Below, piece by piece: positions 51,292 to 59,518 of a DNA stretch of 64,000 nt. The notes below the pieces were generated by a model that was given only the letters and a program-made list of their open reading frames with translations, was not told the origin of the DNA and made no database searches. The DNA comes from JAJPIG01 sp035531675 (lineage in GTDB: Bacteria > Desulfobacterota > Binatia > Binatales > Binataceae), in contig DATKSL010000039.1 in the NCBI GenBank assembly GCA_035531675.1, forward strand, positions 45,835-109,834, given 5' to 3'. Numbering within the stretch: position 1 is the first letter of the stretch; every line of letters begins with the position of its first letter. The translations under genes were made by a program, and so were the position numbers.

Positions 51292-53751
51292 TTACGTCAG
51301 CGCGTCGGCGCTGCGCAGTCGTTCGATCTCCGCCGCGCTCAGCCCGAGCACTTCGCGCAGCACCGCGTCGGTATCCGCACCCAGAATCGGCGCCGGACTT
51401 CGCACCTTGCATTCGGTCTCCGCCATCGTCCACGGAATCCCCGGATGGATCCGGCGGCCGACCTCGGGATGCTCGAGCGTTACCAGGAAGCCGCGTTCGG
51501 TCAGATGCGGATCGGTAGCGATATCGGCGCTGCTCATCGCCGGGAAGGCCGCCACGCCGCGACTCTGCAGACGCCGCGCGATTTCCCATCGATCGCGCGC
51601 ACTGGTCCAGCGCGTGATTATCCGGTCCAGTTCCTTTTCGTTGCGCTTGCGCTCGGCGGCGCTCGCGAAGCGCGGATCGGCGGCCAGTTGCGGCTGCTCG
51701 ATCGCGTCGCACAGCGCGCGCCACTCGTCCTCGCTGGCGACCGCCATACTGACCCATTGGTTCTCGTCGCCGGCCGCCTTGTAGCATTCGTGCGGCGCCA
51801 TGATCGGATCGTGATTGCCGCTGCGCGCCGGCTGCAGACCGTTGAAGGCGAACTCGAAAATCGCTTCGGGCAGCGTCGCGATGGTCGCCTCCATCTGCGA
51901 CAGGTCGATAAACTGTCCCGCGCCGGTGCGTGCCCGATGGAGCAGCGCCGCCATCACCGCGATCGTGCCGAACATCCCGGCGGTCGGATCGGCGAACGAC
52001 ACGCCGACTTCGCTCGGCCCCATCCCTTCGTAGCCGGTCAGCGCGAAAAAGCCGGCGAAGGCGGCGGCCGGCGGTCCGTAGCTGAGAAAATTCTTCCACG
52101 GCCCAGTCTGCCCGTACCCGGACATCGACACCATGATGATATCGGGCTTCAGCGCGCGCAGCGTTTCGTAGCCGAGACCCATCCGATCCATCGCCCCGGC
52201 CGAGAAATTATCCGCCACCACGTCGCAATGTTTCGCCAGCTCGCGCGCGATGCGGATTCCTTCGGCGCTCGCCAGGTTCAGCGTCACGCTCTTCTTGCCC
52301 TGGCTGTATTGATTGAAATAGCCGGCCCGGTTCACGCCCGCCACGCCGTCGGCGAATGGCGGTACGCGCCGCGTCGGGCATAGCCGCTTTTGCGATTCGA
52401 TCCGCAGCACCTCGGCGCCCAGGTGCGCGAACTGCATCGTGCAGTACGGCCCGGCCCATACCCAGGTCAGATCGAGCACCCGGATGCCGTCGAGCGGCAA
52501 GTCGGATCGATCATCGGCGCGCGGCTTCGCGCGGCCCGCGAACTCCTGAAAGCGCGAGCCTGACGCTTTCCACGCCGATACGCCGTCGGCGGTGCGATTC
52601 TGATCAAGCCGCGGCGCGGGCCCGCGGATCTGCCATCCGCCGAGACTGCTCTTGAAGGGCGCGCCGGGAATCGACACGGTGCCGACGCCCGCCACTTCGA
52701 TCGGCGTGAAATATTGCCGCGCGCGCAGCTGATCGTTGGCATACAGATCGGCCAGCGTGCTGACCGGCGCAACCGGAATCCGGCAGCGCTGCGCCTCCAG
52801 GAACAGGTCGCGGACCTTCCAGCCTCGGACCCAGTCGCCCATCAAGGCGTAGAGCGCCTCGCTATGGAGGCTCCGCTCGCGACCGCTGGCGAAGATCTCC
52901 TCGCCGGCCCACTCCGGCTTGCCCATCAGCTCGACCATCCGGCTCCACTGCGCCTCTTCGATACAGAGGATCATGATGTAGCCGTCGGCGCATTCCATGA
53001 TCGTCCACGGCGCCACCGCGCGCCGCCCCAGCCGCGACGCAATCTGCCCGGCGTATGAGTAGTGGGCGAAGCTCAACTCGAGCATCGCGGCGATACACTC
53101 CTGGCCCGAGACTTCGAGATGCTCGCCGCGGCCGCTGCCGAGCCGCCCCCAGAACGCCGCCAGCGTGGCGAAGCAGGCGTGCAAGCCGGCCTGGAAATCG
53201 GCCTGCGAGCCGAAAATCTTGAGCGGCGGCAACTCGGGATAGATCGATGAGCCGGGACTCAGGTACGCCCATCCGCCCGCATTGACCAGGTTGAGCTCGT
53301 AGCCCTTCCAGTCGCGATACGGACCGCGGTCGCCGAACGGCGAGATAGCGCCGGTCACCAGCCGCGGAAAATCCTTGCGCAATCGCTCGCGATCGAGCCC
53401 GGCGGCGCGGCGCGACGGAACCGGCAGGTTATGGATCAGGAGATCGGCGTCGTCGAGCAGACGGGTGAGGGTCGCGCGCCCGGCCGCGTCTTCCAAATCG
53501 AGCGTGATGCCGAGCTTGCCGCCATTCAGATAGATGAACAGGCCGCTCTTTTCGGGGTCGGGGCGATGGTCCGGGAACGGACCGCGGCGCCGCGCGATAT
53601 CGCCCGCGGGCGGCTCGACCTTGATTACCGCCGCGCCGAGATCGGCCATCGCCTTGGCGGCAAACGCCGCCGCGACTCCTTCGCCGCACTCGACGACGCG
53701 CAGCCCCTGAAGCGGCGGCGGCCCGGCAGGATGTTCGGATGCAGTCGCCAC
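51292..53751 (-). CDS. Tandem CaiB/BaiF family III CoA-transferase (two fused domains)
   Basis: The 819-residue protein contains two full class III CoA-transferase domains. The first spans about residues 14-390 (LQGLRVVECGEGVAAAFAAK; candidate catalytic Asp185 in SQADFQAG). The second spans about 418-815 (LDGIRVLDLTWVWAGPYC; candidate Asp588 in VSFADPTAG). Enzymes of the family are usually single-domain homodimers of about 400 residues interlocked like rings; the fusion gives a covalent heterodimer. It would move CoA between carboxylic acids, activating a substrate for the hydratase encoded 10 bp downstream. Both domains keep an Asp, so both may be active, though the N-terminal one is more diverged. 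Confidence 0.93.
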   Translation of the reverse strand: MATASEHPAGPPPLQGLRVVECGEGVAAAFAAKAMADLGAAVIKVEPPAGDIARRRGPFPDHRPDPEKSGLFIYLNGGKLGITLDLEDAAGRATLTRLLDDADLLIHNLPVPSRRAAGLDRERLRKDFPRLVTGAISPFGDRGPYRDWKGYELNLVNAGGWAYLSPGSSIYPELPPLKIFGSQADFQAGLHACFATLAAFWGRLGSGRGEHLEVSGQECIAAMLELSFAHYSYAGQIASRLGRRAVAPWTIMECADGYIMILCIEEAQWSRMVELMGKPEWAGEEIFASGRERSLHSEALYALMGDWVRGWKVRDLFLEAQRCRIPVAPVSTLADLYANDQLRARQYFTPIEVAGVGTVSIPGAPFKSSLGGWQIRGPAPRLDQNRTADGVSAWKASGSRFQEFAGRAKPRADDRSDLPLDGIRVLDLTWVWAGPYCTMQFAHLGAEVLRIESQKRLCPTRRVPPFADGVAGVNRAGYFNQYSQGKKSVTLNLASAEGIRIARELAKHCDVVADNFSAGAMDRMGLGYETLRALKPDIIMVSMSGYGQTGPWKNFLSYGPPAAAFAGFFALTGYEGMGPSEVGVSFADPTAGMFGTIAVMAALLHRARTGAGQFIDLSQMEATIATLPEAIFEFAFNGLQPARSGNHDPIMAPHECYKAAGDENQWVSMAVASEDEWRALCDAIEQPQLAADPRFASAAERKRNEKELDRIITRWTSARDRWEIARRLQSRGVAAFPAMSSADIATDPHLTERGFLVTLEHPEVGRRIHPGIPWTMAETECKVRSPAPILGADTDAVLREVLGLSAAEIERLRSADALT

Positions 53752-53770
53752 TGGATCGCTGGTTCGCTCC

Positions 53771-53804
53771 GCGCGCGCCGCCGACGCTTATCGACGGCGC
53801 GCGC
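53771..53804. other. GC hairpin between the LLM and CaiB/BaiF genes
   Basis: A perfect 10-bp stem (GCGCGCGCCG / CGGCGCGCGC) with a 14-base loop fills the 67-bp spacer. No T-run follows, so it may set relative expression or stability of the two messages. Confidence 0.45.
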
Positions 53805-53818
53805 GCAAGCTCATCGGC

Positions 53819-54856
53819 TTACTTCCGTTTGTTGAAATGCGGGATGACCTCTTTGGCGAACAGCCGCAGGCTGTTGCGCGCCTTGTCGAGCGTCAATCCC
53901 GGCGGCGACATGTTGTAGCACAAATCGGTGAAGGGACCCTGCGCGTTCAGATCCTCGATCAGCTTGATCAGATCATCGGGCGTGCCGAGGAACAGCGGCA
54001 AGCCGAAGAACGACACCGGATGGCCCTTGCGCAGCTCGCCGATCGGCTTCAGGTCGGCGATCTTTTCATCGCCCGGCAGGGTCTGGTTCTCGGCGATCCA
54101 CTTGCCATAGCGGGTCAGCAGGTAATGGATCGCCGGCTCGGCGTCGTCCCAGGCCTGCTTCACGGTCTCGGCGCAGTAGCCGAAGCGGAGCTGCGCGATC
54201 TTGAAGTCCTGCATCTGCCGCCCGTGACGCTGGCAGGCCTCGGCGAACAGCTTGATCTGGCGCGGATCGCCGGCCGAGGCCAGATGGTAGCCCTCGCGCG
54301 CGACCCGATCGATCGCCATCCGTCCCCGCCCCGCCATCCAGATCGGAAACGGCTTCTGCACCGGACGCGGCGCGATCGTAATCGGTTCGGGAATCTTGAA
54401 ATGCTGCCCGCTGTAGGTGACGTTCTCGGAATCGAGCAGCTTGCGCACCGCCGCGGCGCCCTCTTCCATCCGGGTGTGCTTCTGATCGCCGTCGACGCCG
54501 TAAGCGGTGAACTCTTCCTTGCGGTAGCCCTGGCCGAAGCCGAGGTCGAGCCGTCCGCCCGACAGCGCGTCGACCCACGCCGCCTGCTCGGCGATCGCGA
54601 TCGGATTATGCAGCGGCATCAGCGCGATATACGAGCCCAGCCGGATCCGCGAGGTGCGCGCGGCCAGCGCAGCGCAAAAGGTCAGCGGCGCGCAGCAATA
54701 ACCGTCGCGGACAAAATGATGCTCGGGCACCCAGATTTGATCGTAACCGAGCTGTTCGACCTCGGCCGCGAGATCGAGCTCGGCCCGGTAATGTTTGCTG
54801 TAATCAAGCCCCGGCTGGTCGAATTGACTGCCTTCGAACAAAACTCCAAATCTCAT
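53819..54856 (-). CDS. LLM-class (luciferase-like) flavin-dependent oxidoreductase
   Basis: The 345-residue TIM-barrel protein (MRFGVLFEGSQFDQPGLDYSKHY) carries family hallmarks: WVPEHHFVRDGY, LGSYIALMPLHNPIAIAEQAAWVDALSGGRLDLGFGQGYRKEEF. Members are FMN- or F420-dependent monooxygenases, dehydrogenases or reductases. The start at 54856 is preceded by GGAGACAGGGG; 30 extra in-frame codons upstream have no ribosome site. It leads the three-gene cassette LLM, CoA-transferase, hydratase, lying between tRNA-Tyr and tRNA-Gly. Confidence 0.92.
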   Translation of the reverse strand: MRFGVLFEGSQFDQPGLDYSKHYRAELDLAAEVEQLGYDQIWVPEHHFVRDGYCCAPLTFCAALAARTSRIRLGSYIALMPLHNPIAIAEQAAWVDALSGGRLDLGFGQGYRKEEFTAYGVDGDQKHTRMEEGAAAVRKLLDSENVTYSGQHFKIPEPITIAPRPVQKPFPIWMAGRGRMAIDRVAREGYHLASAGDPRQIKLFAEACQRHGRQMQDFKIAQLRFGYCAETVKQAWDDAEPAIHYLLTRYGKWIAENQTLPGDEKIADLKPIGELRKGHPVSFFGLPLFLGTPDDLIKLIEDLNAQGPFTDLCYNMSPPGLTLDKARNSLRLFAKEVIPHFNKRK

Positions 54857-54936
54857 CCCCTGTCTCCCTTCTATAATGAAGCGACGCGCGCCTGGCGCGC
54901 TCGTCGTCCCGCCTCTGTGCTTAGCGATAGTTGCGC

Positions 54937-54957
54937 CAAAAGCCAACCCGATTGGCT
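54937..54957 (-). terminator. Intrinsic terminator after tRNA-Tyr
   Basis: On the minus strand the stem AGCCAA / TTGGCT (5-base loop) is followed by TTTTGG. It lies about 50 bp after tRNA-Tyr and would separate the tRNA transcript from the LLM cassette. Confidence 0.55.
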
Positions 54958-55007
54958 CGCACCCGCTCCGCGTCGAGCAAAATCGTCGGCCTGGCAGGAG
55001 ATAGTGA

Positions 55008-55093
55008 TGGTGGAGAGGGGAGGATTCGAACCTCCGAAGGCATAAGCCGTCAGATTTACAGTCTGATCCCTTTGGCCACTCGGGAACCTCTCC
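55008..55093 (-). tRNA. trnY: tRNA-Tyr (GTA anticodon)
   Basis: Acceptor arms GGAGAGG/CCTCTCC, anticodon loop CTGTAAA, a long variable arm and T-loop TTCGAAT define this class II tRNA. CCA is encoded. Confidence 0.97.
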
Positions 55094-55112
55094 AGCCGGG
55101 TCAGCATCGCGG

Positions 55113-55185
55113 AGCCGATGGCCGGAATCGAACCGGCAACCTACTGATTACAAGTCAGTTGCTCTTCCGCTTGAGCTACATCGGC
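55113..55185 (-). tRNA. trnT: tRNA-Thr (TGT anticodon)
   Basis: Acceptor arms GCCGATG/CATCGGC, anticodon loop CTTGTAA and T-loop TTCGATT. The 3' CCA is not encoded (CCG follows the discriminator). Confidence 0.96.
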
Positions 55186-55203
55186 AGGATGCAAATAACA
55201 GCT

Positions 55204-55230
55204 AGTATGCTGCCGTTTTTCCTAAGTCAA
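55204..55230 (-). promoter_or_regulatory. Probable promoter of the tRNA-Thr/tRNA-Tyr pair
   Basis: TTGACT (55230-55225) is a 5/6 match to -35; CATACT (55209-55204) is a possible -10 at 15-bp spacing. It lies just upstream of tRNA-Thr(TGT). Confidence 0.4.
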
Positions 55231-55255
55231 GGCAGGCCCCGGGGCGCGCCGCTTG

Positions 55256-55264
55256 TGCTACAAT
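55256..55264 (+). promoter_or_regulatory. Extended -10 element upstream of the beta-repeat protein gene
   Basis: TGCTACAAT matches the extended -10 form (TGn plus a 5/6 match to TATAAT). It lies about 100 bp before the gene at 55367. No good -35 precedes it. Confidence 0.3.
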
Positions 55265-55366
55265 CGACGCGCCGGGCGGTTGCGAATCCTGCGGCTGCCC
55301 CGCGCCGCAATACCGTTCCCTCCGGGACGGATCCCGCAAAGCCATCGCAACGCCGGCGGAGGGCCC

Positions 55367-56176
55367 ATGATACGCCTCGCGTTCGGACGCAAGCTGCGCT
55401 GGCTGACCTCGACCGTTATCGCGATGGCACTGGTGTCGGCGCTGTTCCTGGGCTTCGACCTCGTCCACCCGGGGTCGATCAACGGCGCCGTCCAGGACTG
55501 GCAGAAGATCCTCGAAGCGCTGGGCACGATCGCGGTCGCGATGCTGGTGCTGTGGCGTGAATATCTGCGGGACGAGGCGGCCGCGCCCCGCGCCGAGCAT
55601 CGCACAAGCCAGCCGCCGGCGCCGCAGATCGTGCAGAACATCTATCCGCCCTCGGCCGCACCGGCGGCGAGCCGCGCCACCCGCGCCACGGACCTGCGCG
55701 AATCCGAGGAGGCGACGCAAAGGATCGTCGAGGATGCGGGCCAGGTCGAAACCGGCGTGGTCAAAGCGCGCCGGCTGGTGATCGTCGATGAGCAGGGGCG
55801 CGAGCGAATCTTTCTCGGCCTCGACGGCGCGGGCGCCCCGGCGATCGGAATTCGCGACGAGCGCGGCACGATGCGCGCCACGCTGAGCCTGCTCGAAAAC
55901 GGCCAGGCGACGCTGCAACTGCTCGACGGCGAGCAGCGCACCCGCGCCAGCCTCGCGGTGCGGCGCGACGGCTTCGGCGAGCTGGCGCTGCTTGATCGGG
56001 CCGGCGCCATCCGGGCCGCACTCGGCGCGGCGGGCGACGACGCCATCTCCTATCTCGGGCTGCGGGCCGCTTGCACCTACGCGCTGGTGCTCGAAGGCCG
56101 GCAGGTCTCGCAGAGCCTGTGGAACGAGGCGGCGCGGCTTGAGTGGTCGCTGCCGATTCGTCCATCCGACGAGTGA
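55367..56176 (+). CDS. Membrane-anchored protein with beta-strand repeats, function unknown
   Basis: The 269-residue protein has two predicted membrane segments (about residues 13-33 and 47-64), a Pro/Ala-rich linker (70-106), and a C-terminal region of four to five repeats of about 23 residues (137-232). Each repeat has the form hydrophobic strand, D-x-x-G-x-x-R, then a second strand ending near D/N-G (for example LVIVDEQGRERIFLGLD). Such a pattern predicts a beta-solenoid or beta-sheet stack. The start at ATG 55367 follows GGAGG; 38 codons further upstream have no ribosome site. It is a single gene, convergent with the glycosyltransferase-like gene. I do not recognise its function. Confidence 0.75.
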   Translation: MIRLAFGRKLRWLTSTVIAMALVSALFLGFDLVHPGSINGAVQDWQKILEALGTIAVAMLVLWREYLRDEAAAPRAEHRTSQPPAPQIVQNIYPPSAAPAASRATRATDLRESEEATQRIVEDAGQVETGVVKARRLVIVDEQGRERIFLGLDGAGAPAIGIRDERGTMRATLSLLENGQATLQLLDGEQRTRASLAVRRDGFGELALLDRAGAIRAALGAAGDDAISYLGLRAACTYALVLEGRQVSQSLWNEAARLEWSLPIRPSDE

Positions 56177-56212
56177 TGCGGCGCAGTCAATTTCGCGCGG
56201 GCGCGCTTTGAT

Positions 56213-57370
56213 TCAGGCGAACGACGCTTCGATCATTTCGCTGAGGCATCGTCGCGAATCGAAATAGGCTTCGCACAGCTCGCGCGCCGCGCGGCTGTGG
56301 CGCGCGTAGTCGGCGTCGATCGCGGCCACGCCGGCGGCCGCTTCCTCGAGATCGCGAAACGCAATCAGCCCGCGACCGGCCGGAATCGACTCGCTGAAGC
56401 CGGTCTCCTCGGCCAGCACCGGCCGCCCGCTGGCCAGGTAGCTCACGCTGCGATCGCTTATCCAGCCGGTTTTCAGTTCGCGATAGATCGGCTTGGGGCA
56501 CAAAAACTCGGCGCGCGAGGCGCGGATGAAGTCCTGATAGGCGGCGGGCGTGGTGGCCACCTGATGCGGGTCGGCCAGTTCCCAACCGTAGCTTTCGAGC
56601 AGGGCGCGGTCGCCGGCCGGATCGCTCGCGCCGATATTGGCGGCCAACCGAAAGCGCCGCCGCGCCCGCAGCGGCAGTTCGAGATAGCGCAGGTAGGCGG
56701 TGCGCTTGGAGGTGCTGACGTAGCGATCGCCGAAATTGAGCACTTCCCAGGTCCACTGGGTCGCCGAGGTGAAGGGCGCATCCGGGCCGGGGTCCGGCGC
56801 CGCATGCCAGTCTGGAAGATAGACAAACGGTCGAAACGGCGACCATCGATGACCCAGCGTCGGAACCTCGCAGCCGGGCCGGCCGAGCCGCGCGCCGACG
56901 CTCAGGAAGGCATCGTGGCGATCAATTTCAAGCTCGCAGGCCAGCGCTCCGACCTGCAGATGGCCGGGATCGACATCGATCAGGACGCGCCGCTTGAACA
57001 ACGAAAGGATCGGATCGCGCACGCCGCAGGCGAGATTCCAGAACAGGTCGGCGTCGCGCGCGACCTCAGGCAGCCGCCGCTCCGCGCCATAAAACTCCGG
57101 CCCTGCGCCGGCACCGCCAATAACGGCCACGATGCAATCATCGGCCAACCCCAACGTCTGCACTCGCTCGAGGAACTCGCGCACCCGCGCCTGCGTGCGC
57201 GCCGGATCGGCCTCGGCCTTCAGCACTTCGAGCCATGTAACCCGATGGCCGAGCGCCTTGAGCCCGGCCGGATACTGCAAGAACCAGCTCCAGTGGCCGC
57301 CGCCCTGCGGATACCCGGCGACCGACGCACTGCCGAGCACGAGGTGCAATTGCGAGGCGCTAGCGGCCAT
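56213..57370 (-). CDS. Glycosyltransferase-like (GT-B) protein
   Basis: The 385-residue protein begins with a Gly-rich GT-B-type N-terminal segment (LHLVLGSASVAGYPQGGGHWSWFLQYPAGLKALGHRVTWLEV). Its C-terminal part resembles the nucleotide-sugar-binding half of family 1 glycosyltransferases (RSVSYLASGRPVLAEETGFSESIPAGRGLIAF). No donor or acceptor can be deduced. It overlaps the end of rlmB by 11 nt, so the two are probably co-transcribed. Confidence 0.7.
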   Translation of the reverse strand: MAASASQLHLVLGSASVAGYPQGGGHWSWFLQYPAGLKALGHRVTWLEVLKAEADPARTQARVREFLERVQTLGLADDCIVAVIGGAGAGPEFYGAERRLPEVARDADLFWNLACGVRDPILSLFKRRVLIDVDPGHLQVGALACELEIDRHDAFLSVGARLGRPGCEVPTLGHRWSPFRPFVYLPDWHAAPDPGPDAPFTSATQWTWEVLNFGDRYVSTSKRTAYLRYLELPLRARRRFRLAANIGASDPAGDRALLESYGWELADPHQVATTPAAYQDFIRASRAEFLCPKPIYRELKTGWISDRSVSYLASGRPVLAEETGFSESIPAGRGLIAFRDLEEAAAGVAAIDADYARHSRAARELCEAYFDSRRCLSEMIEASFA

Positions 57371-58214
57371 CGCCCACCGGCGCCGCCGGCGCGCGCCGGC
57401 GCGCGATCTCGAACAGCGCGACCGCCGCGGCCACCGAGACGTTGAGCGAGGCGACCCGCCCGCGCATCGGAATCGCCACCACGAAATCCGCGCGCTTCTT
57501 CACCAGCTCGCGCACCCCCTCGCCTTCGGCGCCGACCACGATCGCCAGCGGCCGGCCGGTGTCGAGCTGATAGATCGTATGCCCGCCGCCGGGCGCCAGC
57601 GCCGCGACCCAGTAGCCGGCCTGCTGCAACTGCTCCAGCGTTCGCACCACGTTGCCGCATTCGGCGATCGTCAGATGCACCCAGGCGCCGGCCGAAGCCT
57701 TGAGCGTCGCCGCGGTCAGCCGCGCGGTGCGATCGCGCGCGACGATCACGCCGTGCACGCCAGCGCATTCGGCCGATCGCAGCAGCGCGCCGAGATTGCG
57801 CGGATCGGTAACGCCGTCGACGACCAGGATCGGGTCGGGCCGCGCGGCGATCAAATCCTCCAGCGCGGCATAACGATGGGGACGGATGAGCGCGACCAGC
57901 CCCTGATGGACCGCCTGCGCGCCGGCCAGCGTCGTCAGCGCCCGATCGTCAACCTCCTCGACCGCGCCGCCGGCCTCCGCCACCCGCTCGCTCTCGCGCT
58001 CGAAGCGCCGGCGCGTACCGCGGCGCAGATAGAGCGTGCGGATCGATTCCGGGGCGCTCGCGATCAGCTCCCGGATCGGCTCGACGCCGAACACCAGGTC
58101 CTCGCGGGCTTGGCTCGCGCCGGGTTCGCGGGGCGGCGACGGCGGCGGCTTTACCGATTCGTGGCGGCGGTCGGGCCGCCGGTCCATCCGATGCTTCATC
58201 GGCCGATGCTTCAT
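57360..58214 (-). CDS. rlmB: 23S rRNA (guanosine-2'-O-)-methyltransferase RlmB-like (SpoU/TrmH family)
   Basis: The 284-residue protein has an N-terminal substrate-binding domain (VFGVEPIRELIASAPESIRTLYLRRG) and the knotted SPOUT domain with motif 1 DPRNLGALLRSAE, motif 2 LAIVVGAEGEGV and motif 3 VASLNVSVAAAVALFEIAR. It should methylate a ribose in 23S rRNA or tRNA. The first 35 residues are basic and Pro-rich and may contain a later true start. In other bacteria rlmB lies directly beside the tRNA/tuf array; here two genes intervene. Confidence 0.9.
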   Translation of the reverse strand: MKHRPMKHRMDRRPDRRHESVKPPPSPPREPGASQAREDLVFGVEPIRELIASAPESIRTLYLRRGTRRRFERESERVAEAGGAVEEVDDRALTTLAGAQAVHQGLVALIRPHRYAALEDLIAARPDPILVVDGVTDPRNLGALLRSAECAGVHGVIVARDRTARLTAATLKASAGAWVHLTIAECGNVVRTLEQLQQAGYWVAALAPGGGHTIYQLDTGRPLAIVVGAEGEGVRELVKKRADFVVAIPMRGRVASLNVSVAAAVALFEIARRRAPAAPVGDGR

Positions 58215-58330
58215 CAGCGGTGATGATACCGCCTCGGCCGGCCGCTTTACACGACCGCGAGGCCCGCGCGCGTTTCATTGCGCGAGGCTGCGGGTTAAAC
58301 TCCAGTCATCTGGACGAGAGATGTGCGGGG

Positions 58331-59515
58331 ATGCGCTGGCTGCGAATTCCGATAATTGACCGCTATGTCGCCCGCGAGGTGGTGGCGCCGCTGATGCTCA
58401 GCGTGGTCCTGCTGACCTTCGCGCTGGTAACCGGGCGCCTGCTGAAGCTCACCGAGATGGTGGTGAACCGCGGCGTCTCGCTGCACGACGTGTTCCTGCT
58501 GATCGGCTATATCATGCCGTCGTTTTTCGAGCTGACCTTTCCGATGGCGGTGCTGCTCGGCGTGCTGCTGGGCTTCGGCCGGATGTCGGCCGAGCGCGAG
58601 CTGATTGCGGCGCGGGCCTGCGGCATCAGCCTCTATCGCCTGGCAATTCCGGTGCTGGGGATCGGAATCGTGGTGTGGGGAATCGCCAGCTGGTTCGCGT
58701 TTTCGGTGCGTCCATGGGCGAATCACAACCTCTCCCAGCTGATCTACCATCTGAGCCGCACGCGCACGACCGCCGGGCTCAAGGAGAAGATTTTCAATCG
58801 CACCTTCCCGGGCATCGTGCTCTACGTCGACCAGATCTCGCCGTCCGACGGCTCGCTGCACGGGGTGATGATTGCGGACGATCGGAACCGCGGCCAGCAG
58901 AGCACGATTATCGCGAGCAACGGGGTGGTGCTGCCCGACAAGAACCATCAGACCGTGACGCTGCGGCTCTATAACGGATCGATCTTCGGGCTGGAAACCG
59001 AGAATCACGCCAGCCACGTCACCAGCTTCAAGATCTACGATCTCAACGTCGAGCCGGAAAACACCGGCGACTTCACAATCCGCACGCCCGACGAGATGGA
59101 CTACGCGATGCTCTCGCGAACCATCGCCAAGGCGCGCGCCAGCGGCCATCCCGACTACATGGCGGAGAGCGAGATGGCGGGCAAGTTCACGGTCCCGTTC
59201 GCCAGCGTGCTGTTCGCCATCCTGGGCATCCCGCTCGGTCTCAAGCCGGCGCGCGGCGGGCAATCCGAGCGCTTCGGCGTCGCCATCGCGCTGTTCTTTT
59301 TCTATTACGCACTGATGCGAGTGGGCGAGAACCTGGCCCAGACCGGACGGCTCGGCTCGTTGCCCGCGATGGCTATCCCGGACCTGCTGTTCGCGCTGCT
59401 GGCGGCGTGGCTGTTCGTGCGCAGCGCCGGCGATCTCGCCGATCAGGGGCGCGGTCCGGGCGATATCATCTGGGACCTGGTGGAACGTTTCGAGCAGTCC
59501 CGGCAGGCGGCCTGA
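58331..59515 (+). CDS. lptF: LPS export permease LptF
   Basis: The 394-residue protein has three N-terminal membrane segments, a periplasmic beta-jellyroll-type domain and three C-terminal segments, the LptF/LptG permease fold. It begins MRWLRIPIIDRYVAREVVAPLMLSVVLLTFALVTG. ATG 58331 follows a G-rich ribosome site; an in-frame ATG at 58220 adds 37 non-conserved residues. With LptG and the ATPase LptB it extracts lipopolysaccharide from the inner membrane, which shows a diderm cell. Confidence 0.92.
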   Translation: MRWLRIPIIDRYVAREVVAPLMLSVVLLTFALVTGRLLKLTEMVVNRGVSLHDVFLLIGYIMPSFFELTFPMAVLLGVLLGFGRMSAERELIAARACGISLYRLAIPVLGIGIVVWGIASWFAFSVRPWANHNLSQLIYHLSRTRTTAGLKEKIFNRTFPGIVLYVDQISPSDGSLHGVMIADDRNRGQQSTIIASNGVVLPDKNHQTVTLRLYNGSIFGLETENHASHVTSFKIYDLNVEPENTGDFTIRTPDEMDYAMLSRTIAKARASGHPDYMAESEMAGKFTVPFASVLFAILGIPLGLKPARGGQSERFGVAIALFFFYYALMRVGENLAQTGRLGSLPAMAIPDLLFALLAAWLFVRSAGDLADQGRGPGDIIWDLVERFEQSRQAA

Positions 59516-59518
59516 ACG

